NCBI GenBank assembly: GCA_024516155.1
Contig: JAJJXM010000004.1
Span: 744,001-808,000, forward strand
DNA length: 64,000 bases
Direction: 5' to 3'
DNA from: Pyronema omphalodes
Lineage: Eukaryota > Ascomycota > Pezizomycetes > Pezizales > Pyronemataceae
The translations under genes were made by a program, and so were the position numbers. Below are positions 25,549 through 33,210 of this stretch, piece by piece (position 1 is the first letter of the stretch; each line of letters opens with the position of its first letter). The notes under the pieces were generated by a model. The model did not search any database and had not been told where the DNA came from. It worked only from the letters and a program-made list of their open reading frames with translations.

Positions 25549-25604
25549 ATGCTGGTATGGTATGGTATGGTATGGTATGGTATGGTATGGTATGGTATGG
25601 TATT
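25549..25604. repeat. (TATGG)n pentamer array
   Basis: About eleven copies of GTATG/TATGG, then GTAGCGAGGTAT units up to 25,655. Confidence 0.95.
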
Positions 25605-25691
25605 GTAGTAGCGAGGTATAGAGTAGCGAGGTATTGTAGTAGCGAGGTATGGAGTAGCAATACCCCATCCCTTTCCAATCCACCCTCCTCT

Positions 25692-25830
25692 TCCTCCATC
25701 TCCATATTCTTCCTCCATATTCTTCCTCCATATTCTTCCTCCGTATTCTTCCTCCATATCCGTATTCTTCCTCCATATTCTTCCCCATGCTCCCCATGCT
25801 CCCCATACTCCCCATGCTCCGGCTCAATAA
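25692..25830. repeat. TCTTCCTCCATAT minisatellite
   Basis: Units of ATTCTTCCTCCAT repeat to about 25,780, then CCCCATGCT units. The minus-strand translation is EEYGGRIW-type repeat. Confidence 0.85.
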
Positions 25831-25834
25831 TGAC

Positions 25835-26055
25835 AAGGAAACTTGTGAAACTTATGAAACTTATGAAACTTATGAATCTTGTTAAACTTGTGAATCTTGT
25901 AATGAGCAAACCTCCCAGTCTTACACCCCAGTTTCAAACAACGGCCAAAACGGTCAAAACGGCTAAAACGGCTCAAATAGACTGTATATACGGATTGAAC
26001 GGACTGTATATACGGACTGAACGGACTGAACGGACTGAACGGACTGAGCGGACTG
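25835..26055. repeat. GAAACTTAT and GAACGGACT arrays
   Basis: Left: GAAACTTAT-type 9-bp units (about 25,840-25,900). Right: AACGGCT/AACGGTCAA units and then GAACGGACT units (about 25,935-26,055). Confidence 0.85.
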
Positions 26056-26424
26056 TTGGAAGAGAACTGTTACGCCGGGCGATCTAGATCAGGTTTATTG
26101 TCGGTGGTATAGACTTGTTAAACTAGTTAAACCGGTTAAACTGCGAAGAACTAGTTAAACTGCGAGAAGAAAAAATTATATATAGTTAGTTAGTGAGTTA
26201 GTTAAGTTAACTGAGGGCAAGGTTTGGTTTGTGTGTTGGTTTAGAAAAGCCAGCGGCAGTGCAGGTGGGGAATTATGGATTATGGACTGTGAACTATGAA
26301 AAGTAGGTTGTGAGTTTGTGGGTTTGTGGGTTTGTGACTTTGTATAGAGGTGGTTTATGAGGGGGGGGGGGGGGGTAAGATACAGCAGAAACAGACAGGC
26401 ATCGGGGGTTGACCGTTTAAACAA

Positions 26425-26512
26425 GGTTCAGGTTGAGGTTAAGGTTGAGGTTAAGGTTGAGGTTAAGGTTGAGGCTGAGGTTGAGGTTAAGGTTGAGATT
26501 GAGGTTAAACAC
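26425..26512. repeat. GGTTGAGGTTAA minisatellite
   Basis: Alternating GAGGTT and AAGGTT hexamers, about fourteen in a row. The plus-strand translation is VEVKVEVK. Confidence 0.9.
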
Positions 26513-26734
26513 ATTATCTATTCCCAGTTTCCTTCATGCACCCAGTTTCCTGATTCGATGCGGTTAAACTGCAGCAGTGCAGTTGGTTTATATATGTATA
26601 TATGTATATGTATATATGTATTTACAGAGTCCGTTTAATCACTGCAACAGTGACTGCGCTGAAGTTACCTTCAAGGGCATGGTTTTATGGACTGGCTGTG
26701 TATTAGGAATATCGAAAATTGTATTAACGAACTG

Positions 26735-27075
26735 TGGGTTGGAGGTTGGAGGTTGGAGGTTGGAGGTTGGAGGTTGAAGGTTGAAGGTTGAAGGTTGGGG
26801 GTTCGGTTTATGGGTTTGTGGGTTTATGCGGTGGACTGGTTGGAAGGTCTGGGTATAGAGATCATGCAGGTAGTGTATGCCCCATGATCGCATCCAGTAC
26901 AGATACAGCGAATTAAACATGTTTTTAGTTGGCTGGATTGGTTGAGATTAGATTGGATGGATTGGATGGATTGGATGGATTGGTTGGATGTAACTATGGG
27001 CTTCGATGTGTATGGGCTTGTATGCTTGTAGGCTTGTGTGCGTATAGGCTTGTAGGCTTGTAGGCTTGTATGCAT
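26735..27075. repeat. GGTTGGA, GGATTGGAT and GCTTGTAG arrays
   Basis: Three neighbouring arrays: (GGAGGTT)n at about 26,739-26,800, (GGATGGATT)n at about 26,945-26,985, and (TAGGCTTG)n at about 27,005-27,075. Confidence 0.85.
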
Positions 27076-27305
27076 ATATGCTTGTATTCTTTTTTTTCCT
27101 TAGGAAACCTTTAAGTTTGTGGTTGTGGTTTTGGTTATGCTGTGTTATGCTGTGTTGTATTGTGTTGTAGTGTAGTGTATGGGACACTGAAGAGGGATAG
27201 GGAACAGGAGAGGGTTAAGGCCCATCGTGGATCAAGCAAGGAGGAGATAGGGGGCGCAGAGGAGATCGGAGACTGGGAGCACGGAGGTCATAGGGAGTAC
27301 ATGGT

Positions 27306-27310
27306 CATAG
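27306..27310. repeat. Left target-site duplication of Gypsy-1 (CATAG)
   Basis: CATAG directly precedes the 5' LTR and is repeated at 34,948-34,952 after the 3' LTR, the 5-bp size made by Ty3/gypsy integrases. A further 17 bp is shared because the target was itself a tandem repeat; see findings. Confidence 0.9.
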
Positions 27311-27861
27311 TGTCACAACGCTCCCGTGACATGCTCCTGGCCTCCGCCGTCACCACCGCAGGGCTATGGGTGATCGTCATCACCCTAGCAACCTGCTACG
27401 CTGTCATGAAGTGAAGGGATAGGGTTAGGGCAAGGGGCTGGGCCCCTTGCCGAGGATTTTCATATGTTCGGAGTTATTTCTTATTTGGATTTCTTTTAGG
27501 TATCACGGCGGCTAGGAGAATGTTGGAATCTTTTACTTCTCTCTTTTGGTATGTACTCTTTCTTTACTATTTGGAATTACGGCGGTTAGCCAGGAAGTTA
27601 TCTCTTTCGGTATGTACTCTTTCTTTGCTATTTGGAATCACGGCGGTTAGCCGGTAGTTATCTCTTTTGGTATGTACTCTTTCCTTGTTATTATTATTAT
27701 TTGGAATTACGGCGTTTAGTTATCTTGCTTTCTTATTTGGAATTACGGCGGTTGGCAAATGTTGGGGAATGTTGGTCATGTATGTAGTTATCACGGCGGT
27801 TAGCATTGGGAGCATTCTCCGCAGGCGGAGAATGCTGAGTCACGAGTCATGAAGGAACAAG

Positions 27862-27868
27862 TATAAGA
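27862..27868 (+). promoter_or_regulatory. Gypsy-1 TATA box
   Basis: TATAAGA lies 37 bp upstream of A27,899, the start of the predicted self-primer. That places the transcript 5' end at or just before the primer, as in Tf1. Confidence 0.6.
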
Positions 27869-27898
27869 GGAGGAAATTCGTATGTAGTTTATTTCTTC

Positions 27899-27909
27899 AC
27901 GCAATCAAG
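27899..27909 (+). other. Predicted self-primer of Gypsy-1
   Basis: ACGCAATCAAG is complementary to 28,105-28,115 (TTTGATTGCGT): ten Watson-Crick pairs and one terminal G-U. Tf1 of fission yeast primes reverse transcription with the first 11 nt of its own mRNA, the same length. Confidence 0.7.
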
Positions 27910-28104
27910 TTTCTATTTACCACAATCCTATCTACAAAAGTCCCTTGTGATATCCCATCTCGCCAAACTCACCTGTGATTTCCCAAGCCCACAAACCCTT
28001 GCCCATTCCCAACTTACCAACCTTACCTCACCCGCCGCCGCCCTCCTCGCCGCCGAAAACCCCGCGCTGCCTGTCGTCAGTAACCGTGGATACGGATTCT
28101 GATA

Positions 28105-28115
28105 TTTGATTGCGT
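28105..28115 (+). other. Primer-binding site of Gypsy-1 (self-priming)
   Basis: TTTGATTGCGT starts immediately after the 5' LTR. It lacks the TGG that pairs with a tRNA CCA end, and it pairs with LTR nucleotides 27,899-27,909. Confidence 0.7.
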
Positions 28116-28352
28116 CCTGTGTACGACACCCAACGCGGAACGAAGACCCAGAAAACCCAGAGAACCCAGAAGACCCAGAAAACCCAGAAGAAGGCGCACA
28201 CAGTGGCATCCTTTCAGCTAAAAGAGCTCGGAGAACATATCGAACAAGAACCGACCGGATCGGCAAGCCCAGTGACCCCCGAACAACCATCCAGACCCCA
28301 GACCCCCGAATCACCCGAACTTCCCCATACCTCTACCGACGACCCTGCGGAA

Positions 28353-29261
28353 ATGGCGACCCCGGCAGGATTGGGACTTGTCACTCCGGTCACTATGACC
28401 CAGGAGCAGTTGAACCAGATCCTCATTCAACTCCATCGCCCCACGACAAACAGTAACCCCAAGGTGGAAGACCCGGAGCTGTACTACGGTGAACGGACCA
28501 AGCTGAGGGCATTCCTGACGCAATGTGAACTGAAGTTCAATTGTGAAGGGAATAGATTCGACACCGAACAGAAAAAGGTGAACTATGCGAGCTCCCGCTG
28601 TAGAGGTAACGCTTGGGCATGGATCGAGCCGTCCATCAAGGAGGGGAAAAGCGTATACACGACCTGGGAGGCCTTTAAGACTGCTGTCAGTAGGGCTTTC
28701 GGGGAAGCCGACTCAAAAGAAGTAGCAAGAAGAAAGTTCAAGATGATCAGGCAGGGCGCGCGATCCGCCGCTGCATACTGGGCCGAATTTCAAAGGATCA
28801 AATCCGATTTAAGATACAATGACGAGACCTACATCGATCAATTCAGTGATGGACTAAACACAGACGTCCAACGACAGTTGGCACTCCTTGATGAACGACC
28901 AACGGATCTCACGGAGTTCGCCAACAAGGCCATAGCGTTAGACAACCGACTATTCAACTTCCGAACCCTGAGGACTCGGTATGAACCTCAATTCTATCAC
29001 CACCCCCATCTTAAGGGGCAGGGACACGAATCTCGACTCTCTGACCCCGAACCAATGGAATTAGATTCCACTCGTCGACCGAAACCAAGGGATAGGACGG
29101 AGGAGGATAGGCGGAAGCGGAATAACGAATGTTTTAACTGTGGGAAGGTGGGACACTACGCTGCGAAGTGCCCAAGTAAGAAATTATTCAGAGCAGCGGA
29201 AACTACATTGGTAGAGGAGGGACTCGGTGAGACGTCGGGAAAAGAGAACCCCCAGGAATAA
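28353..29261 (+). CDS. gag: Gypsy-1 Gag
   Basis: 302 residues. The ATG at 28,353 (GAAATGG context) is the first AUG of the transcript predicted from 27,899: I find no AUG in the 454-nt leader. The frame is open further upstream, but only from a TTG. The capsid-like region carries the Retrotrans_gag pattern (YYGERTKLRAFLTQC, then YASSRCRGNAWAWIEP). The nucleocapsid has one CCHC knuckle, CFNCGKVGHYAAKC, near residue 262, after a basic linker. Gag forms the virus-like particle in the cytoplasm and packages the RNA. Its last codons hold the slippery site for Gag-Pol synthesis. Confidence 0.92.
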   Translation: MATPAGLGLVTPVTMTQEQLNQILIQLHRPTTNSNPKVEDPELYYGERTKLRAFLTQCELKFNCEGNRFDTEQKKVNYASSRCRGNAWAWIEPSIKEGKSVYTTWEAFKTAVSRAFGEADSKEVARRKFKMIRQGARSAAAYWAEFQRIKSDLRYNDETYIDQFSDGLNTDVQRQLALLDERPTDLTEFANKAIALDNRLFNFRTLRTRYEPQFYHHPHLKGQGHESRLSDPEPMELDSTRRPKPRDRTEEDRRKRNNECFNCGKVGHYAAKCPSKKLFRAAETTLVEEGLGETSGKENPQE

Positions 29262-29284
29262 AAGGAAAAGGTGGATTCCTGGGG
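29237..29284 (+). promoter_or_regulatory. Programmed -1 ribosomal frameshift signal (gag-pol)
   Basis: Canonical heptamer G GGA AAA at 29,237-29,243 in the gag phase, a 6-nt spacer (GAGAAC), then a perfect 10-bp stem: CCCCAGGAAT at 29,250-29,259 and ATTCCTGGGG at 29,275-29,284, with a 15-nt loop. The gag stop codon (29,259-29,261) lies in the structure. The pol frame is closed upstream by TGA at 29,228-29,230, so the shift must occur in the 33-nt window that contains the heptamer. Confidence 0.82.
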
Positions 29285-32200
29285 CAACTGTCGCCCACCA
29301 GTTCAACCACGGCAGGACCGGCGGATAGAATCTCGAGTGTAGGACCATACGGAAGAAACGAAAAAATTATCCTGCGAGTAAAGTTAATCGGACGAAATAA
29401 GAAAGAATACCAAACAACGGCCATGATCGACTGCGGGGCCACGGAGAATTTTATAGATCGAAAATATGTGAGACAGCAGGGATTGCCCTGCGCGAAAAAA
29501 TTAACCCCACGAAAGGTTCTCGCTGTAGACGGACGGGAATTGGATGGGGGACCAGTAACCCACGATGCCATGGTGACCATGGTGATCAACGACCATAGGG
29601 AAGACATCAAGCTCCACTGTATTACCATTGGCAACGCACCCATTATCCTGGGACTGCCTTGGTTGCGGAAACACAATCCCAGCATCGACTGGAAGGAAGG
29701 AAGGATTGTCTTCAACTCCGAGAAATGCGGAAAGAACTGCCTCCCTACCTCGCCCCATGCCACGACCGTATCGGAACGGGGGGCAGAAAAAGAATATAAT
29801 CAACGGATACATGAGGAAGCGGAGCACGCCTATAGTATGGAAGAACCGAAGGAGATGCTTCAGACGGATGAGGAAGATGAGCTTCGCATCCAAGAGATCT
29901 GGGGAGAAAGTATAGAAGAAGATGACGAAGGAGAAGAGGTGGAAGAGTCGGAGGACGAGGATATGGAAAGCGTGCAGGGATCTAGGCGCGCGGAGTCCAC
30001 CGAGGCCGATCCCGACTCGTCTCAGTGCGCTTCGCGGCAACCCCCGCAAGCGCCAGCCAACCAGAAGGAACCGGGGAACTGGGAAACCGCTCCCGCCAAA
30101 TCAACCGCTACTGCACCAACCAACCAGGAAGAACCGGGGAACTGGGAAACCGCTCCCGCCAAATCAATTGCCACTTCCGGGGAATTGGAACTCGCGAGTA
30201 CCATAAGTCGAGCGGGGAAGAGCAAGCCTGACTCCCTGGAAGAAATAATACCACCGGAATATGCAGATTACCTCTCCGTATTCAGGGAAAAAGAGGCGGT
30301 AGGGTTACCTCCGCACCGACATCATGACCACCGGATTCCCTTGATGGACGGAAAGGTTCCGCCGTTCGAACCCCTGCGAGCCCTCGATGAAGAACGTCTG
30401 CGAGTACTGAGGGATTACTTGGAAGAGAATGAAAAGAGGGGTTGGGTCCGACGGTCGACGTCTCCAGCGGGAGCCCCCATCCATTTCGTTAAGAAAAAGG
30501 ATGGTACTTTACGGTTATGCGTCGACTACCGACGACTCAACGAAATCACAATCAAGGATCGCACCCCACTCCCGCTGATAGGGGAAGCGTTGGATAGACT
30601 TTCCAACGCCAAGATCTATACCAAATTAGATGTGCGAGATGCATACCATAACCTCCGAATAGCCACAGGAGATGAATGGAAAACTGCGTTCCGTACCAAG
30701 TACGGTCTATACGAGTATTTGGTGATGCCATTTGGTTTGACAAATGCTCCAGCTTCATTTCAACGATGGATGAACGAAGTCTTAAGTGATTACCTCGACA
30801 TCTTTTGCATCGCCTATCTCGACGACATATTGATCTACTCAGATAATATGGAGGAACATCGGAAGCACGTCCGCATGGTCTTGGAGAGGTTAAGGGACGT
30901 AGGACTCACCCTGAAACCCTCGAAATGTGAATTCCACACGAAAAAGACGGAATACCTGGGATACATCATCTCCCCCACAGGGTTGCAGATGGACCCCGAG
31001 AAAATTAGGGCGGTTAAGGAATGGAAGGAACCGGTAAATGTGAAGGGAGTCCAGAGTTTCCTTGGGTTCGCCAATTTCTACCGTCGATTCATCCGGGATT
31101 TCAGCAAGATCACCACGCCATTGACACGATTGACGAAGAAACAGGTACCCTGGGAGTGGAATGACGAGACACAACGGGCCTTTGAGCAACTCAAAACGGC
31201 AATGATATCCCAACCGATCCTGCAACATTTCGACCCGGATCGGCCGCTCACCCTGGAAACAGACGCCTCAGACTATGCCATCGGGGCAGTCTGCTCACAA
31301 CCCGACGACTCCAACGTACTGCACCCCCTTGCCTATTTTTCAAGAAAATTAAAAGAAGCGGAGCTCAATTACGACATCCACGATAAGGAGCTCCTCGCAA
31401 TAGTGGAAGCCTTGGACAAATGGTCGACATACTGCAAATCAACAAAACACAGTATCCGGATACTGTCAGACCATAAGAATCTAGAGTATTGGCAAACGAA
31501 GAGGGATCTCAACCTCCGACAGGCCCGATGGGCGGAACAACTGGCCAACTATGACTTCACGATCACGTATCGTCCGGGGAAGTTGGCAGGAAAACCCGAC
31601 ATATTGTCCCGAGAGTCAGGAGACTCTCCCTGGGAAGGGGAGATGAAGCACCGGCAGAACCGAAGCCGAGTCCTCCTTCCCCAGGAAGTCTTTCATGTGA
31701 ACGGGACACAGTTGATAAGACTCACCCCGGACACCCCCCTCATTACCAAAATTCGGGAAAAAACGAAGACCGATACAGAACTCCAGGAGGTAATCCGCAA
31801 ACTTCGGGAAGGGATGACCCGAGACAATAGGGTCCCCTTGGGGTTATGCGAGGAAAAGGATGGGTTACTCCTATACGAGGGATTGATATGGGTCCCGGAC
31901 GACGGCGACCTGAGGTTACAAATTTTACGACAACATCACGACTCCCAGGCCGCGGGGCATCCGGGAAGGGCAAGGACATTGGAGTTGGTCAGCCGAAATT
32001 TTTATTGGCCACAACAACGGCAGTATGTGACTCGATATGTCGACTACTGTGATACCTGTAAACGTATCAAGCCCATTAAGCACGCCCCCTTCGGTCTCTT
32101 ACGACCGTTACAGATTCCAGAAAGACCATGGGAATCCATCTCCATGGATTTTATCACGGGTCTTCCGGAGGATGGGGGAATGAATGCGATACGGGTGATT

Positions 32201-33208
32201 GTGGACCGCTTGACGAAGATGGCACACTTCGTAGCATGTAAGGATACTATGGGACCCAGGGAACTTGCGGACGGGTTCCTCACACATGTGGTACGGGCCC
32301 ATGGACTCCCCAGCAGCATCATCTCGGACCGGGGGTCCCTATTCACCTCTCAGTTCTGGAAGAGGGTTATGGAGGCAATGGGGACGACGAGGAACCTGAG
32401 TACGGCGTTTCACCCAGAGTCCGACGGACAGACAGAGAGGGTCAATGCGATCCTCGAACAATACCTCAGGGCGTATTGTAACTATCAACAGGACAATTGG
32501 AACCAACTCCTTCCTATGGCGGAGTTCTGCTACAACAATTCCCGCTCAGGAACGACCAAGGTGTCCCCCTTCTTTGCAAATTACGGATATCATCCCCGTT
32601 TTACCCAGCCGCTGGGTGAAGTCGCGGAAGGAAACCCCGAGGTCTCCAAATATGTTGGCGCCCTCAACCGACTTCACGAGGATCTGAGGGCGGAGGTCCA
32701 CTATGCCCAGACGGCTCATGCAGAACAGGCGAACCGGCATCGACACCCGGATCCGGTCCTTCGAGTGGGAGATCGGGTCTGGCTGAAGAGGAAGAATGTG
32801 AAAACCACCCGACCCTCCAACAAGCTCGATTACAAGCTATTGGGGCCCTACACTATCTTGTCTAAGGTAGGGTCGCGAGCTTATAAGCTGGACCTCCCCC
32901 CAAACGCAAAAATCCATCCAGTATTTCACATCTCCCTTCTAGAACCGTCTCAGCCTACTTCGACAACCATCCCAGGCCATATTCAGCCCCCTCCGCTACC
33001 GATTGTCCTCGACGACGAGGAAGAGTGGGAAGTTGAGGAAATAGTGGATTCTCGACGCCACCGGGGTCAGATACAATATCGAGTTAAGTGGACTGGTTTC
33101 CACGACCCCGATACGACCTGGTACCCTGCCGACAATTTCCAAAACTCCCCCGACGCCATCACCCAATTCCACCGCAGGTACCCGAATAAACCTGCTCCAC
33201 AGCTGTAA
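29243..33208 (+). CDS. pol: Gypsy-1 Pol (PR-RT-RNase H-IN-chromodomain)
   Basis: In the -1 frame relative to gag, read as Gag-Pol; the pol part is 1,321 residues. Aspartic protease: DCGAT with active Asp at 63 (Cys replaces the usual Ser/Thr). An acidic linker with a repeated EEPGNWETAPAKS motif follows (near 270-310). RT has YLDD at 525-528. RNase H begins at ETDAS (Asp 674) and contains DKELLAIVEA. Integrase has the zinc H-H-C-C region (GHPGRARTLEL...YCDTCK) and a DDE triad at Asp 969, Asp 1029 and Glu 1065, with the typical 35-residue D-E gap. A chromodomain closes the protein (WEVEEIVDSRRHRGQIQYRVKW..., about 1,263-1,305), expected to guide integration to methylated histone H3 chromatin. 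The stop codon overlaps the next start. Confidence 0.95.
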   Translation, partial: REPPGIKGKGGFLGQLSPTSSTTAGPADRISSVGPYGRNEKIILRVKLIGRNKKEYQTTAMIDCGATENFIDRKYVRQQGLPCAKKLTPRKVLAVDGRELDGGPVTHDAMVTMVINDHREDIKLHCITIGNAPIILGLPWLRKHNPSIDWKEGRIVFNSEKCGKNCLPTSPHATTVSERGAEKEYNQRIHEEAEHAYSMEEPKEMLQTDEEDELRIQEIWGESIEEDDEGEEVEESEDEDMESVQGSRRAESTEADPDSSQCASRQPPQAPANQKEPGNWETAPAKSTATAPTNQEEPGNWETAPAKSIATSGELELASTISRAGKSKPDSLEEIIPPEYADYLSVFREKEAVGLPPHRHHDHRIPLMDGKVPPFEPLRALDEERLRVLRDYLEENEKRGWVRRSTSPAGAPIHFVKKKDGTLRLCVDYRRLNEITIKDRTPLPLIGEALDRLSNAKIYTKLDVRDAYHNLRIATGDEWKTAFRTKYGLYEYLVMPFGLTNAPASFQRWMNEVLSDYLDIFCIAYLDDILIYSDNMEEHRKHVRMVLERLRDVGLTLKPSKCEFHTKKTEYLGYIISPTGLQMDPEKIRAVKEWKEPVNVKGVQSFLGFANFYRRFIRDFSKITTPLTRLTKKQVPWEWNDETQRAFEQLKTAMISQPILQHFDPDRPLTLETDASDYAIGAVCSQPDDSNVLHPLAYFSRKLKEAELNYDIHDKELLAIVEALDKWSTYCKSTKHSIRILSDHKNLEYWQTKRDLNLRQARWAEQLANYDFTITYRPGKLAGKPDILSRESGDSPWEGEMKHRQNRSRVLLPQEVFHVNGTQLIRLTPDTPLITKIREKTKTDTELQEVIRKLREGMTRDNRVPLGLCEEKDGLLLYEGLIWVPDDGDLRLQILRQHHDSQAAGHPGRARTLELVSRNFYWPQQRQYVTRYVDYCDTCKRIKPIKHAPFGLLRPLQIPERPWESISMDFITGLPEDGGMNAIRVIVDRLTKMAHFVACKDTMGPRELADGFLTHVVRAHGLPSSIISDRGSLFTSQFWKRVMEAMGTTRNLSTAFHPESDGQTERVNAILEQYLRAYCNYQQDNWNQLLPMAEFCYNNSRSGTTKVSPFFANYGYHPRFTQPLGEVAEGNPEVSKYVGALNRLHEDLRAEVHYAQTAHAEQANRHRHPDPVLRVGDRVWLKRKNVKTTRPSNKLDYKLLGPYTILSKVGSRAYKLDLPPNAKIHPVFHISLLEPSQPTSTTIPGHIQPPPLPIVLDDEEEWEVEEIVDSRRHRGQIQYRVKWTGFHDPDTTWYPADNFQNSPDAITQFHRRYPNKPAPQL

Positions 33209-33210
33209 TG
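33206..33210 (+). promoter_or_regulatory. TAATG stop/start overlap between pol and ORF3
   Basis: The pol stop TAA (33,206-33,208) shares its last A with the ORF3 ATG (33,208-33,210). UAAUG is a known termination-reinitiation pentamer in other RNAs, so coupled translation is a reasonable inference. Confidence 0.7.

Larger units (their letters stand above)
24645..27305. other. Minisatellite cluster between INO1 and Gypsy-1
   Basis: About 2.6 kb with no supported gene and at least ten unrelated short-unit tandem arrays in succession. The main ones are listed separately. The larger frames here (for example over 25,150-25,909 on the minus strand) are repeat translations such as YHTIPYHTI. Confidence 0.75.
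27311..28104 (+). repeat. Gypsy-1 5' LTR (794 bp)
   Basis: Starts TGTCACAACG and ends GGATTCTGATA. U3 contains six copies of a TATTTGGAATTACGGCGGTTAGC-like unit (about 27,480-27,805) and two perfect hairpins: GCAAGGGGC/GCCCCTTGC at about 27,432-27,452, and AGCATTCTCCGC-AG-GCGGAGAATGCT at about 27,809-27,834. A TATA box and the self-primer follow. The first 100 bp encode a hydrophobic peptide that is used in the 3' copy. Confidence 0.95.

Noticed and set aside
25549..25655. CRISPR-like array
   Set aside because: A simple pentamer minisatellite in a eukaryotic genome, without unique spacers.
28105..28120. tRNA-primed PBS for Gypsy-1
   Set aside because: The site lacks the TGG complementary to CCA, whereas an 11-nt match to its own LTR exists. 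Priming by an internal tRNA fragment was not excluded.
28110..28352. N-terminal extension of Gypsy-1 Gag from a TTG
   Set aside because: No ATG supports it and it is a KTQ-rich leader translation. The ATG at 28,353 is the first AUG of the predicted mRNA.
29501..30049. Minus-strand frames over Gypsy-1 pol
   Set aside because: Antisense shadows of the acidic protease-RT linker; no support.
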